A model generated the notes under the pieces. That model saw nothing but the letters and a program-made list of their open reading frames with translations. It made no database searches and was not told where the DNA came from. Below, piece by piece: positions 25,608-34,914 of a DNA stretch of 51,013 nt (position 1 is the first letter of the stretch; each line of letters starts with the position of its first letter). A program made the position numbers and the translations under genes. This DNA comes from Bacteroidales bacterium. Lineage in GTDB: Bacteria; Bacteroidota; Bacteroidia; Bacteroidales; Marinilabiliaceae. The stretch lies in NCBI GenBank assembly GCA_004552385.1, contig SFOL01000002.1:1-51013 (forward strand), read 5' to 3'.

Positions 25608-26257
25608 CCACAGATATTGAACGATACATCATCAGCCACTCGGACCCTGAGCCGGGATACCTTCACGGCCTCGACCGCCAGACGCACCTGCGGACTATTC
25701 AGCCGCGCATGTGCTCCGGGCACTTGCAGGGCTCGCTCCTTAAGACCTTCGTGCAGATGCTCCGCCCAAGGCTCGTCCTCGAGGTCGGCACTTTCACCGG
25801 ATATTCGGCCCTCTCCATGGCCGCGGGTTTTGACGATGACGACGCCAGGCTCCACACGGTCGAGATAAACGACGAGCTTGAGCCGCTCATCAGGGAATAC
25901 CTGGCGCGCTCACCCCGGGGCGGGCAGGTCGTCTTGCACATTTGCGGCTTGGCTCAGGCTCTTGACGAGATTGACTCCGAGACTGGCGGCGCGATGTTTG
26001 ACCTCGTCTTCATCGACGCCGACAAGCGCGAATACCTTGATTATTATGAGGCCGTCCTGCCCCGCGTGCGCCCCGGGGGCTTCATCTTGGCCGATAACGT
26101 CTTGTGGGACGGCCACGTGGTCGACCCCGTCGTCCGTCCGTCGGATCGCCATACGCGCGCCGTCAAGGAGTTTAACGACTTTGTGGCGGCAGACTGCCGC
26201 GTCGAGAAGTTCATCCTGCCCATAAGAGACGGGATGTCAGTCATTCGAAAGCTGTAA
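25604..26257 (+). CDS. O-methyltransferase (class I, SAM-dependent, catechol-type family)
   Basis: A 217-residue protein of methyltransferase family 3. The SAM site reads VLEVGTFTGYSALSMA, followed by HTVEINDELEP. The metal-binding and acidic region is LVFIDADKREYLDYYE, then GGFILADNVLWDG. The sequence ends IRDGMSVIRKL. ATG 25604 overlaps the peptidase stop. The frame is open further upstream, but that part is only a shadow of the peptidase gene. These enzymes methylate catechol-like hydroxyls with a divalent cation. The natural substrate in Bacteroidales is not known. Confidence 0.9.
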   Translation: MTTDIERYIISHSDPEPGYLHGLDRQTHLRTIQPRMCSGHLQGSLLKTFVQMLRPRLVLEVGTFTGYSALSMAAGFDDDDARLHTVEINDELEPLIREYLARSPRGGQVVLHICGLAQALDEIDSETGGAMFDLVFIDADKREYLDYYEAVLPRVRPGGFILADNVLWDGHVVDPVVRPSDRHTRAVKEFNDFVAADCRVEKFILPIRDGMSVIRKL

Positions 26258-26281
26258 GGGCGAAGGCATCCTTTTACAAAC

Positions 26282-26337
26282 AAAAAAAAAGACGGCACCC
26301 GCCTCCCTGACTCAAGGAGGCGGGTGCCGTCTTTTTT
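26282..26337. terminator. Bidirectional terminator between the O-methyltransferase gene and fabH
   Basis: A perfect 16-base-pair stem, GACGGCACCCGCCTCC (26291-26306) with its complement (26316-26331), loop of nine bases, flanked by nine A on the left and six T on the right. It serves both converging genes. Confidence 0.93.
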
Positions 26338-26351
26338 GTCTTCAGCCGATC

Positions 26352-27353
26352 CTACTTGGCATCGTAGCCCCACTTGACGTAGAGCGCGCCCCATGTGAAG
26401 CCGGCGCCGAAGGCCGCCAGGATGAGGTTGTCGCCCTTCTTAAGCTGGCTCTCCCACTCGTAGAGGCAGAGAGGTATGGTGGCGGAGGTCGTGTTGCCGT
26501 AGTTTTGGATGTTTATCATGACCTTCTCCTTGGGTATGCCCATGCGCTCCTGGGTGGCGGATATGATGCGCAGGTTGGCCTGGTGGGGCACCAGCCATGC
26601 CACGTCATCGGAGGTCAGATTGTTGCGCTTCATAACGTCGACGGTGGCGTCGGCCATGTATGTGACGGCATACTTGAACACCTGCTTGCCCTCCTGATAT
26701 ACGAAGTGCTTGTGCCCGTCCACGGTCTCGTGGCTTGCGGGCATGGCTGAGCCGCCGGCTGGTATCTTGAGCCACTCGCGGCCGAAGCCGTCGGTGTGGA
26801 GGTTGCTATCCATGAGGCCTATGTGCTCCTCTGTGGGCTCGACGAGGACGGCCGTGGCGGCGTCGCCGAAGAGGACGCACGTCGTGCGGTCGGTGTAGTC
26901 GACGATGCTCGACATCTTCTCGGTGCTGACGAGTATGACCTTCTTCTTTGAGCCGCTGCGGATGTATTGGCTGACCAGGTCGAGACCGTACAGGAAGCCG
27001 GAGCATGCGCCGTTGATGTCGAAAGCAAGTGCCTTGTGGATGCCGACCTTGTCGCAGATGATGGCGGCCGTGGCGGGCAGGACCATGTCTCCAGTCACGG
27101 TGGTGCAGACCACGAGGTCCACCTCTTGGAGGTCCAGGCCTGTCTTGCGGACGAGATCCTCCACGGCCTTAGCGCCCATGTCAGACGCCGCCGTGCCCTC
27201 GTTCTCCTTAAGAATCCTGCGCTCCTTGATGCCTACGCGAGTCATTATCCACTCGTCGTTGGTGTCCACCATACGGCTGAGCTCGTCGTTTGTCAGGCGA
27301 TATTCGGGAGTGAATGCACCCACGCCCGTGATTACTGCGTTTATCTTTGACAT
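26352..27353 (-). CDS. fabH: Beta-ketoacyl-ACP synthase III
   Basis: A 333-residue FabH that condenses an acyl-CoA with malonyl-ACP to start fatty acid synthesis. The catalytic triad is C117 (DINGACSGFLYG), H257 (VPHQANLRI) and N287 (NYGNTTSATIP). The N-terminal TGVGAFTPEYRLTNDEL and WIMTRVGIKERR are family signatures. A -7 box lies about 80 bases upstream on the minus strand, so the gene can be transcribed apart from the DUF4954 operon that precedes it by 112 bases. Bacteroidales often carry more than one FabH; this one has every catalytic residue. Confidence 0.95.
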   Translation of the reverse strand: MSKINAVITGVGAFTPEYRLTNDELSRMVDTNDEWIMTRVGIKERRILKENEGTAASDMGAKAVEDLVRKTGLDLQEVDLVVCTTVTGDMVLPATAAIICDKVGIHKALAFDINGACSGFLYGLDLVSQYIRSGSKKKVILVSTEKMSSIVDYTDRTTCVLFGDAATAVLVEPTEEHIGLMDSNLHTDGFGREWLKIPAGGSAMPASHETVDGHKHFVYQEGKQVFKYAVTYMADATVDVMKRNNLTSDDVAWLVPHQANLRIISATQERMGIPKEKVMINIQNYGNTTSATIPLCLYEWESQLKKGDNLILAAFGAGFTWGALYVKWGYDAK

Positions 27354-27431
27354 TATGTCTTATGGTGTTGTTTTCTGTTACGTTTGGCTTGCGCGCCGCG
27401 GCTTCTTGTTAACCCTTTGGCACACAAGGTG

Positions 27432-27439
27432 CAAATTTA
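27432..27439 (-). promoter_or_regulatory. -7 element of the fabH promoter
   Basis: The minus strand reads TAAATTTG, a perfect TAnnTTTG followed by C, 78 bases before the fabH start. No TTTG is found at -33. Confidence 0.55.
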
Positions 27440-27465
27440 CGAATTTATTTCTATTATCGTCTTTT

Positions 27466-29346
27466 CTACCACGTCTCGTCAAAATATCTGGCGCACTCCC
27501 TGACGTCCGCGTTCTCGTCCATCTCGCCCCTCAAGGCTTTGAAGTCGTTCGCCTTGTCATCGTCGTCGCCGTCAAGCCCGTAGCCCGTTTTCAGCTTCGG
27601 CCCCCATTCGCGCGACGCGTCGACCATAAGGGCCTCTTTCATTTCATGACAGGCCTCGGCCAGCAGCTGCACGGCGTCCTTCACGTCCTCGTCCTTGTCC
27701 GAGTACCCGTACCAGGCTCTCGCCTGACCCACGGCCCAGCGTATAGACAGCTCTTTGGCGCGCTCTGCCATGCTGCTTATGCTCTCCGCCAGCTCTTTCA
27801 CCGTTCCGAACTCTCCGTCGGCTATTTTCCTCTCTATCTCCCTCACCTCAGACACCGGGGCCACCAGTCCGCCGACGTCGGCCCAGTCGCTTTCGTAGCC
27901 CTCGCTCGCGCCTTTGTCGTGCGCATATGCCTTGGCCAGGTACAGGTCTATGGCGTTGCGGTACGCCTTAGCCCCGCGGGGCAGCAGGGCGCGGCGTATT
28001 CGGAGCCCGCCCTCGAGCAGGTACTCGCTTCTGGCCTCTGCCCACTCGCCCTCTATCTTGCGGACAGCGCTCATCATGCGCCCTACGGTCAGAGGGTTCA
28101 GTACGTCATACGTCACCGCGTCGCCCTTGAGCAGGGTGCGCCTGTCGCGCCTCTTCCACTTTATCCCGTCGCGGAAGAGGCCTATCGTGCGCAGGTTCTG
28201 AGCCACTATCAGGTGGCTCTCGCCGTCGCGCTCGGCCAGGACTGAGAAGGGGAACATGCTCGTGTCCGGGTGGGTCTTGTGGTGGCCCACGACCATGGTG
28301 AAGGCGCCTATGTGGGCCGGCTCCAGGATGTATGAACCGCTGCCCGTCTTGCAACCGCGCTCCATGACGGCCTGCTGTATGGGGCCGAGGCGGTAGTGAT
28401 GGTTGCTGGCGTTCGTGGCGCTGCCCGCGTTGTAGAATGACACGCTCTCGGCTATCAGGAGCGACGACTTGTGGTGGCTCACCGTGTATGGGCCGGCCAT
28501 GACGGACACGCCCTCGCCGCACAGCAGCTGGCTGTTGGCGAACGCCATGACGTTCTCGCCAAAGAACCCTTCGCCCACGGTGGCGCATTGACCTATGAAG
28601 CAGTGGCGGAGCTTGGCCCCGCCGTATGCCTTCGCGCCCTCGGCCATCACGAAGTGGCTCGCGTCGACGTCGGCGCCCACCTCTGTGGCCTGGCCCTCGG
28701 CCGAGAGTATCGTCCCGTGCCGCAGGCTCGAGGCTCCGTCTATGACGGCGCGGCGGCCTATCCTCACGCTCTCTATGTTCCGAGTCCCGTATATGTGGAC
28801 GTCTTTGTCTATCTCGGCCGAGAGTCCGCCTGCTTCGCGCCTCACCAGGTCCTCATAGCCATCCACCAGGCCGCTCACGTACCTGTGGCAGGCGACCATG
28901 TAAGCTATGTTGGACGTCAGGTGGGCCGACATGGCCACTTCGCGCCCGCCGCCCTCGTTAACCACCGACACGCGCTCGCCTATGCCGAACGGGCCCTCGC
29001 CTCCTATGATCTGGCCGCAACCCACGCACACGAAGCGGCCGCCTATGCGGTATCCGCTCAGCAGGCTCACGTCCTGGATGTAATACCAGTCGCCAAGGGT
29101 CACATCTTTCAGGGTAGAGCGGATAATGGCGGAGCGGGCTGCCCCGAGGCCTTTGCTTTTTTGAGAGACCGTGCCGTTCATGTCGCCAAGGCGAACGGTG
29201 CCTATAAAACTGACCCCGACTATGCGTTCCGGGGCGAATGAGCCTCGTACGAATATCGAGTTCCAGTCTTCGGCCATGCACCCCTGCCCGCGCAGGGTGC
29301 TTATCTCAGCCTCGGTCAGTTGTCTGTAGTCTTCCGCTATCTCCAT
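27466..29346 (-). CDS. DUF4954 family protein, left-handed beta-helix-like
   Basis: A 626-residue protein of a family found mainly in Bacteroidota and of unknown function. From about residue 40 to 400 it contains hexapeptide-like turns with small and aliphatic residues, as in left-handed beta-helix acyl/nucleotidyl-transferase folds. Examples are ITRG-like turns such as NIESVRIGRRAVIDGASSL and KLRHCFIGQCATVGEGFFG. Strongly conserved looking segments are SVSFYNAGSATNASNHHYRL, GPIQQAVMERGCKTGSGSY and VVGHHKTHPDTSMFPFS. The C-terminal third is helical. No signal peptide or membrane segment is seen. It ends the PBP1A-to-DUF4954 gene series, 26 bases after yfhO. An enzyme acting on envelope sugars or acyl groups is possible but unproven. 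Confidence 0.8.
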   Translation of the reverse strand: MEIAEDYRQLTEAEISTLRGQGCMAEDWNSIFVRGSFAPERIVGVSFIGTVRLGDMNGTVSQKSKGLGAARSAIIRSTLKDVTLGDWYYIQDVSLLSGYRIGGRFVCVGCGQIIGGEGPFGIGERVSVVNEGGGREVAMSAHLTSNIAYMVACHRYVSGLVDGYEDLVRREAGGLSAEIDKDVHIYGTRNIESVRIGRRAVIDGASSLRHGTILSAEGQATEVGADVDASHFVMAEGAKAYGGAKLRHCFIGQCATVGEGFFGENVMAFANSQLLCGEGVSVMAGPYTVSHHKSSLLIAESVSFYNAGSATNASNHHYRLGPIQQAVMERGCKTGSGSYILEPAHIGAFTMVVGHHKTHPDTSMFPFSVLAERDGESHLIVAQNLRTIGLFRDGIKWKRRDRRTLLKGDAVTYDVLNPLTVGRMMSAVRKIEGEWAEARSEYLLEGGLRIRRALLPRGAKAYRNAIDLYLAKAYAHDKGASEGYESDWADVGGLVAPVSEVREIERKIADGEFGTVKELAESISSMAERAKELSIRWAVGQARAWYGYSDKDEDVKDAVQLLAEACHEMKEALMVDASREWGPKLKTGYGLDGDDDDKANDFKALRGEMDENADVRECARYFDETW

Positions 29347-29372
29347 ACTCTTTCTTTTTTATACTCTTTCTT

Positions 29373-31883
29373 CTACTCTCTTTCTACCTCGGCGGTTTGC
29401 CCTCCGCGCCTTCTTTTGCCTATTATCAGAAAGGCGCACCCGCACACGGTCAGCAGTGCCACGACTACCGAGGCCACTGTCGATATGACGTTGCCGACCC
29501 TGTAGCTCGACGGGCTGAACGTGAACTCTATCTTGTGGTTGCCGGCGGGTATTCGCAGTGCGCGGAGTATGTAGTTGGCGCGGACTATCTCAGCCTCTTT
29601 GCCGTCTATTGTCGCACGCCATCCCGCAGGGTAGTATATCTCGCTGAAGACGGCCATGCCGTCATGCGCCGAGCCGCACTCGTAGCTCACTGAGTTCGGC
29701 GTGTATGAAGTCTGACGGACCCATGCGGCGCTGTCGGTCTCGAACTCGCCTCCGTCTGCATCCTCCACCACGCACTCGCGGCGTATGTCGATCTTGCCTA
29801 TCAGGTCTATGGCCTCGTCGGGGTCGGCGCAACGCTTGGCTGTTGGGACGAACCAGGCCTCGGGCATGGAGTACTGGTTAACAAGCGGCTGCTGCTGGGG
29901 ATTGTATATGAGGTATCGGCAGTTGAGCATGGCCAGGGCGTTCGACTCGCTCAGGGCGGCGTCTATGCCGGCGTAGTCCTGCTTCTGCATGGCCGCCGTT
30001 ATGCGCTGCCAGTCGGGTGCGAGGTAACGGTCTATGACGTCTTGATACCTGCGCAGCTTGGCACCGTGGTATCCGCCCACCGAGTGGTGGAAGTAGGATG
30101 TGTAGACCTCGTTGAACGGGTTGCAATACAGGGCCATGACGCGGTGCGGCGTCTTGTCGGCCAAGATGACCTTGTCCGCCGTCTGCATAGCGAAGGTGTT
30201 GACGGTCTCGCTCTTGCTCTTGAACATGTCGGTCGAGAGGTAGCGGCGGTCCACACCCCACAAGTCTATCACGGTCAGGATGCCCACCGTGGCGAGCATT
30301 ATCTTGGAGCTTATCTTGCGCACCGAGAAGAACCAAAGCGCGCCTGATGCCAAGATTATCAACACCGCCGAGCGCAACGCGTCAGCGCGCATTATGCCGA
30401 TGCGGGCGTCTATCATGCCTTTCTCCAGTAGGCCGTAAACAGGGTTCTGGGCCTTCAGCCCGGCCAGCGATGCGCTCTCCTCAGGCGTTATGAAGTCATA
30501 GAACAGGGTGGGGACGGCCGCCAATATCAGTGCCACGCCCGCCGTCAGGCCCATCGCGCCGAAGAACTTGCCGGGGTGGTATTTTATGTCCTCGGGGTGG
30601 TCGCATAGCGCTTTAAGTCCGAGCATGCCGAGGGTGGGGATGGTCACCGTGGCTATCACCAGGGCCATCTCGACGGTGCGGAACTTGTTGTAGAGCGGGA
30701 AGTAGTCGAACATGGGGTCGGTCAGCAGGGAGAAGTTCTTGCCCCAAGCCAGCATGATGGAGGCCACCGTGGCCGCTATGAGCCACCATTTCAGGCGGCC
30801 CTCGTAATAGAAGCAGCCGAGGAAGAACAGGAAGCAGATTATCGCGCCAACGTAGACAGGGCCGCTTGTGAAGCCGCGCCCGCCCCAATAGCTGCTCTGG
30901 CGCGACACGGCGTCTATTATCTGAGGGTCGTGCAAGTCTTTCACCTTGCCCGCCGCGTCGCCTATCGGCTCGCTTGCTCCGCCGACAACGTTGGGTATCA
31001 GCAGGGTGGGGGTCTCTTTCTTGCCGTAGCTCCAACTCAGGGCGTAGTCCTTGTCAAGGCCCGACGACTGCTTGGCTCCGTCTGCCGACTTGAGCTCGCT
31101 CGCGCCGCGGATGGAGTACGCGCCATATTCGTATGTGGTCCAGAGGTTCGTCGCACTCGGCATCACGGACAGCAGGGCGGCGGCGGCCAGGACGGCCGTG
31201 CCTATGCCGAACTGTCGCAGCCTCTTGTCGCGTATGGCCACCCACAGCTCGCCTGCCAAAAGGATCAGCAGGGCTATGCCCAGGTAGTAGGTTATCTGGA
31301 TGTGGTTGAACGCCAGCTCAAGGCCAAGCGACACCATAGTGAAGAGGCCTCCCGCCAGCCACTTGCCGCGGTACGTCATCACCACGCCGCCTATCACCAG
31401 CGGCATCATGGCTATGGCGTAGCACTTCGTTATGTGACCCACGGCTATGATGATTATGTTATACGTGCCAAGGGCGAACGCCACGGCACCTATGGCCGAC
31501 ACTTTGCGGCCCGCGCCCAGGCTTATCATCATGAAGTAGAAGCCGGCCAGGTAGAGGAACATGATGGCTATGGTCCTGTATGGCATGCCCAGGCGTATGT
31601 AACGGGTCAGATGGGTGAATATGTTGTGGCTGTTGTCGGCTCGTATCTGGTACGCGGGCATGCCGCCGAACATGGCGTCGGTCCATTGGGCGGTCTCGCC
31701 GGTGGCCTTCTCATATTCCACCAGCTCGTGGTCGGCGCCTATCACGTGGGTGAAGTCCATCTGCTGTATGTCCTTGCCTTGCAAGACGGGCGAGAAATAC
31801 GCCGCGCTCAGCAGGGCGAAAAACAGCAGGATGAGGGCGTGGGGCCACAGGCCGGCCATCTTTTTCAGTGTCTGGTTTTGCAT
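29373..31883 (-). CDS. YfhO family polytopic membrane protein
   Basis: An 836-residue protein of the Bacteroidota YfhO family, related to GT-C type membrane glycosyltransferases. The first membrane segment is HALILLFFALLSAAYFSPVL. A periplasmic loop follows with DFTHVIGADHELVEYEK and WTDAMFGGMPAYQI, where acidic residues occupy the GT-C loop position. About ten more hydrophobic segments run to residue 560. A large soluble C-terminal domain (YCNPFNEVYTSYFHHSVGGY, GWRATIDGKEAEIVRANYIL) ends with a last membrane helix and a basic tail. In Gram-positive bacteria YfhO-like proteins glycosylate lipoteichoic acid. The acceptor here is unknown. It lies 25 bases after the nucleotidyltransferase-like gene. 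Confidence 0.85.
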   Translation of the reverse strand: MQNQTLKKMAGLWPHALILLFFALLSAAYFSPVLQGKDIQQMDFTHVIGADHELVEYEKATGETAQWTDAMFGGMPAYQIRADNSHNIFTHLTRYIRLGMPYRTIAIMFLYLAGFYFMMISLGAGRKVSAIGAVAFALGTYNIIIIAVGHITKCYAIAMMPLVIGGVVMTYRGKWLAGGLFTMVSLGLELAFNHIQITYYLGIALLILLAGELWVAIRDKRLRQFGIGTAVLAAAALLSVMPSATNLWTTYEYGAYSIRGASELKSADGAKQSSGLDKDYALSWSYGKKETPTLLIPNVVGGASEPIGDAAGKVKDLHDPQIIDAVSRQSSYWGGRGFTSGPVYVGAIICFLFFLGCFYYEGRLKWWLIAATVASIMLAWGKNFSLLTDPMFDYFPLYNKFRTVEMALVIATVTIPTLGMLGLKALCDHPEDIKYHPGKFFGAMGLTAGVALILAAVPTLFYDFITPEESASLAGLKAQNPVYGLLEKGMIDARIGIMRADALRSAVLIILASGALWFFSVRKISSKIMLATVGILTVIDLWGVDRRYLSTDMFKSKSETVNTFAMQTADKVILADKTPHRVMALYCNPFNEVYTSYFHHSVGGYHGAKLRRYQDVIDRYLAPDWQRITAAMQKQDYAGIDAALSESNALAMLNCRYLIYNPQQQPLVNQYSMPEAWFVPTAKRCADPDEAIDLIGKIDIRRECVVEDADGGEFETDSAAWVRQTSYTPNSVSYECGSAHDGMAVFSEIYYPAGWRATIDGKEAEIVRANYILRALRIPAGNHKIEFTFSPSSYRVGNVISTVASVVVALLTVCGCAFLIIGKRRRGGQTAEVERE

Positions 31884-31908
31884 CTCGGTGTGTTATGTTT
31901 CTTTGTTT

Positions 31909-33015
31909 TCACTTTCTGAAGAATATGCGCTTCACGAGGCCCGTGAGCAGACAGTCGTCGGGATATCTGGCCCTGGTGCGCCCTGTCTCATATTTTATCG
32001 AGGTCACGATTGCCCTTATCTTGCCTCGCACGCCCTTGGCCCGCGCCGCGTTGGCGACCGCTTTTTCTATTATGCGCTCTATTGCCCAACGTTTTGCCAT
32101 GCCCGTGGATACGCCCTTCGACCTGTTGCGGGCGAACTCAATGGGCTTGTAGCCTAAGTCCTCCATCTCTTTCGCCGTCGCCTTGGGCATGAGGGGCAGG
32201 GCCACGCCCATGGCCCACTTTATGGCTTTCTCTGCCTCGGGGGTCGAGCTTTTGCACAATGACAGCAGCCCGCGTGCGTCGTCGGCGCTGGCCATCACCA
32301 CAGCCAGATCCACCACCCACCGCAGGCCTACCTTCATCCGCACGTAGTGTTTGTACGCGTGCATGACGAGGTGGTGCGCCATGGCGTCCGGCCTCAGCAT
32401 CCGCCGCCCGTGCCACTCGGTGGCGTACGAGCCAAGCGGCTCTGGCGGGTCCCAGCCCATCTTCTTGTAGAAGAGCCGCCCGTGAAGCTCGAGGATGACG
32501 CCCTCGTATTTCATTGGCGGCAAGTGGGCGTCTTCATCGCCCACTTGAGGACCGTCATACGCTTCCACTGTCGCGCCTGCTTCCAACAGCCTCTCGCGGG
32601 CCTCCATGAGCCTGTCGGGGGCCACCCATAGGTCAATGTCGCCGGCAAGCCTGTGGCTCAGGTCTTTGTAATACGGGCTGTCTATCAGGGCGGCGCCTTT
32701 CAGCAGGATGGTCTCTATGCCGTCAAGCTTCTCCGTGAGAATCTTCGCAACGCACAATATTCTGGCGTTATGCGCCACTGTGCCTATGGCCGCGGCGCGC
32801 AGCTTGAGGCGCAGCTCGTCTCTCGGCCTCCAGTCGTCGTAGCTCTCTGTCAGACGGTGGGTCAGCCAACCCGCCACGCCCTCTCTCTCAGCCTCGCGCG
32901 CAAGGGCATCCACTTCTCCGGACTCCAGATCTGGCAACGGATAGCCGTCCCGCTCTATCGCGCAAAGCCTGACGAGCAGACGCATCCGCTCGTCAGGCGT
33001 CATTGCTTTGCCCAT
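31909..33015 (-). CDS. Nucleotidyltransferase-like protein (NTP_transf_5 family)
   Basis: A 368-residue cytoplasmic protein with the core pattern TILLKGAALIDSPYYKDLSH, RLAGDIDLWV, then VILELHGRLFYKKMGW. The GDID motif and later Glu match the metal-binding site of the uncharacterised nucleotidyltransferase family PF14907. These genes often sit in polysaccharide or envelope clusters. Residues 230-330 are helical with HHLVMHAYKHYVRMKVGLRW. It starts 16 bases after the pnp stop and ends 25 bases before yfhO, so it is co-transcribed. Neither substrate nor reaction is known. An aminoglycoside-type transferase role is not supported by context. Confidence 0.75.
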   Translation of the reverse strand: MGKAMTPDERMRLLVRLCAIERDGYPLPDLESGEVDALAREAEREGVAGWLTHRLTESYDDWRPRDELRLKLRAAAIGTVAHNARILCVAKILTEKLDGIETILLKGAALIDSPYYKDLSHRLAGDIDLWVAPDRLMEARERLLEAGATVEAYDGPQVGDEDAHLPPMKYEGVILELHGRLFYKKMGWDPPEPLGSYATEWHGRRMLRPDAMAHHLVMHAYKHYVRMKVGLRWVVDLAVVMASADDARGLLSLCKSSTPEAEKAIKWAMGVALPLMPKATAKEMEDLGYKPIEFARNRSKGVSTGMAKRWAIERIIEKAVANAARAKGVRGKIRAIVTSIKYETGRTRARYPDDCLLTGLVKRIFFRK

Positions 33016-33031
33016 TGGCTCTTGGTCGTGG

Positions 33032-33847
33032 TTATGCGCAGGTCACGAGGCACTTTATCACGCGCGTCATCCTTGGCTCGGCGGCGGCGGCAACTTTCTG
33101 GACCTCCTCGTGGCTCACCTCGACAATCTCGCCCGGCACGCCTGAGTCTGTTATTATCGACACGCCGAAAACCTCCATGCCCGAGTGGTGGGCCACTATG
33201 ACTTCCGGCACTGTGCTCATGCCCACGGCGTCGCCACCCAGGGTGCGGAACATCTTATACTCGGCCGGGGTCTCGAATGTCGGGCCGGTGGTGCCCACGT
33301 AGGTGCCGGTTTTCAGGTTCAGCCCTTCGGCCTCGCCTATCTCGAGAGCCTTCTTTATCAGACGCTTGCTATACGTCTCGCTCATGTCCGGGAAGCGCGG
33401 GCCGAACTCGTCCATGTTGGGCCCTATGAGCGGGTTTGTGCCAAACATGTTTATGTGGTCGGTTATCACCATCACGTCGCCAACCTTGAAGCCCGGGTTG
33501 AGCCCGCCCGAGGCGTTGCTGACGAAGAGCGTCTTGATGCCTATGAGCTTCATGACGCGGGCGGGGAAGGTCACCTGCTGCATCGTGTAGCCCTCGTAAT
33601 AGTGGAAGCGGCCCTGCATGGCTATGACTGGCACGCCGCCTATGCGGCCCACTATCAGGCGGCCGGAGTGCCCCTGCACCGTCGACACCGGGAAGTGTGG
33701 TATCTCGTGGTAGTCAATGCTGTCCGCAATCTCAATCTCGTTTACGAGGCCGCCAAGGCCAGTCCCGAGTATGATGCCTACGCTCGTGCCGTCTATCACG
33801 CGGCTCTGGAGGTACGCCGCCGCCTCTTTAATCTCGTCTAATATCAT
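33032..33847 (-). CDS. Purine-nucleoside phosphorylase (trimeric type)
   Basis: A 271-residue enzyme that cleaves inosine and guanosine with phosphate to base and ribose-1-phosphate. Phosphate and ribose-binding motifs are GIILGTGLGGL, VQGHSGRLIVG, MQGRFHYYEGY and VSNASGGLNPGFKVGD. The base-binding part has GTYVGTTGPTFETPAEYKM and GMSTVPEVIVAHHSGM followed by ITDSG. The match is to the trimeric PNP/MTAP family, not the hexameric DeoD type. It begins 35 bases after lpxK. Its presence in an otherwise envelope-related operon looks incidental but is probably conserved. Confidence 0.95.
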   Translation of the reverse strand: MILDEIKEAAAYLQSRVIDGTSVGIILGTGLGGLVNEIEIADSIDYHEIPHFPVSTVQGHSGRLIVGRIGGVPVIAMQGRFHYYEGYTMQQVTFPARVMKLIGIKTLFVSNASGGLNPGFKVGDVMVITDHINMFGTNPLIGPNMDEFGPRFPDMSETYSKRLIKKALEIGEAEGLNLKTGTYVGTTGPTFETPAEYKMFRTLGGDAVGMSTVPEVIVAHHSGMEVFGVSIITDSGVPGEIVEVSHEEVQKVAAAAEPRMTRVIKCLVTCA

Positions 33848-33882
33848 GGCTATGTTTTTTTTTCGTTAATGCTGTTCTGCGC

Positions 33883-34914
33883 CTATTTAGCCGCCATCCG
33901 CTCCACTGCTCTGTCAAACTCCTCCTCTTGCCCGAAGAGGACTCTGAGCTTTATGGGCAGGATCCACGTCTCGTGTCCGCTTATGCGCGGCATCCGCATG
34001 GAGTCTTTCTCTGTGCAGACCATCACGCTGTCCGGCCCGGCGGCGTCAAGCATGCGCCTTATGTCGGCAGCGTCGTCGGCTGTGTATGCATGGTGGTCGG
34101 GATACGCCATGCGCCGCGTGCGCGCGTCGGCCAGCCTGTCGGCCACCTCGTTGAAGAAAGGCTCGGGCCTGCCTATGCCGGCCACGGCTACGCCGCTGCG
34201 CATGACGGCCTCATCGTCGCTCACCTCGCTCCCGTCGCCGCGCCTCATGAGGCCGTACTCTATGGTGCTGAAGAAGATACGCTGGTCGTCGTTGAGGCTC
34301 ATGTGCGCCATGAACGCCTCGGCCTGCGACTTCGTCATGCCGGCGGGGCATTTGTTCACGACCACGATGTCGGCTCTCAGCCGCGCCGTGCGATCCTCGC
34401 GCAGGTCGCCCGCGGGCAGTGGCAGGTCTTTCCACATCGGGCGAGCGTAGTCCACCACGAGTATCAGCCCCTTGGGCCGCACGCTTCTGTGCTGCATTCC
34501 GTCGTCCATCACCACGACGGCCGCCCCGCGCCTTATGGCGGTCTCTATCGCGGCGGCGCGGTTGGCGTCGACTATCACGTCCGCCTCAGGGAATTTGCGC
34601 TTCATCTGGCATGGCTCGTCGCCTATCTGTGACGCCGTCGACTCTTCATCGGCCACGACCTGACCCTTGCTCTTGCGCATGTAGCCGCGGCTCACCACGG
34701 CCACGCGCCTGCCGCCCCGCGACAGCAGGCTCACTATGTGCTCCGTCAGCGGGGTCTTGCCGGTGCCGCCCACCGTTATGTTGCCCACGCATATCACCGG
34801 GGTGCCGAATGCCCTTTGTGGCAGCACGCCCAAGTCATACGCCATGTTGCGCAATGACGTTCCGAGCCAGTATAGTGCGGCGAAAGGAAGTAGCAGCAGA
34901 CGCGCTTTTTTCAT
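33883..34914 (-). CDS. lpxK: Tetraacyldisaccharide 4'-kinase
   Basis: A 343-residue inner-membrane-associated kinase that adds the 4'-phosphate to the lipid A precursor. A short N-terminal hydrophobic stretch (ARLLLLPFAALYWLG) anchors it. The P-loop GNITVGGTGKTP covers residues 45-55. Other family features are VVSRGYMRKSKG, VIVDANRAAAIETA, VVMDDGMQHRSV and LPLPAGDLRE. The C-terminal part includes AGIGRPEPFFNEV and DHHAYTADD. Its ATG overlaps the stop of the upstream flippase-like gene (ATGA near 34911-34914). Confidence 0.95.
   Translation of the reverse strand: MKKARLLLLPFAALYWLGTSLRNMAYDLGVLPQRAFGTPVICVGNITVGGTGKTPLTEHIVSLLSRGGRRVAVVSRGYMRKSKGQVVADEESTASQIGDEPCQMKRKFPEADVIVDANRAAAIETAIRRGAAVVVMDDGMQHRSVRPKGLILVVDYARPMWKDLPLPAGDLREDRTARLRADIVVVNKCPAGMTKSQAEAFMAHMSLNDDQRIFFSTIEYGLMRRGDGSEVSDDEAVMRSGVAVAGIGRPEPFFNEVADRLADARTRRMAYPDHHAYTADDAADIRRMLDAAGPDSVMVCTEKDSMRMPRISGHETWILPIKLRVLFGQEEEFDRAVERMAAK

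Noticed and set aside
26905..28245. 446-codon plus-strand open frame across fabH and the DUF4954 gene
   Set aside because: It runs antisense through two well-supported genes and across their intergenic gap. The translation has no recognisable motif. Long antisense frames are expected in this G+C-rich coding DNA.
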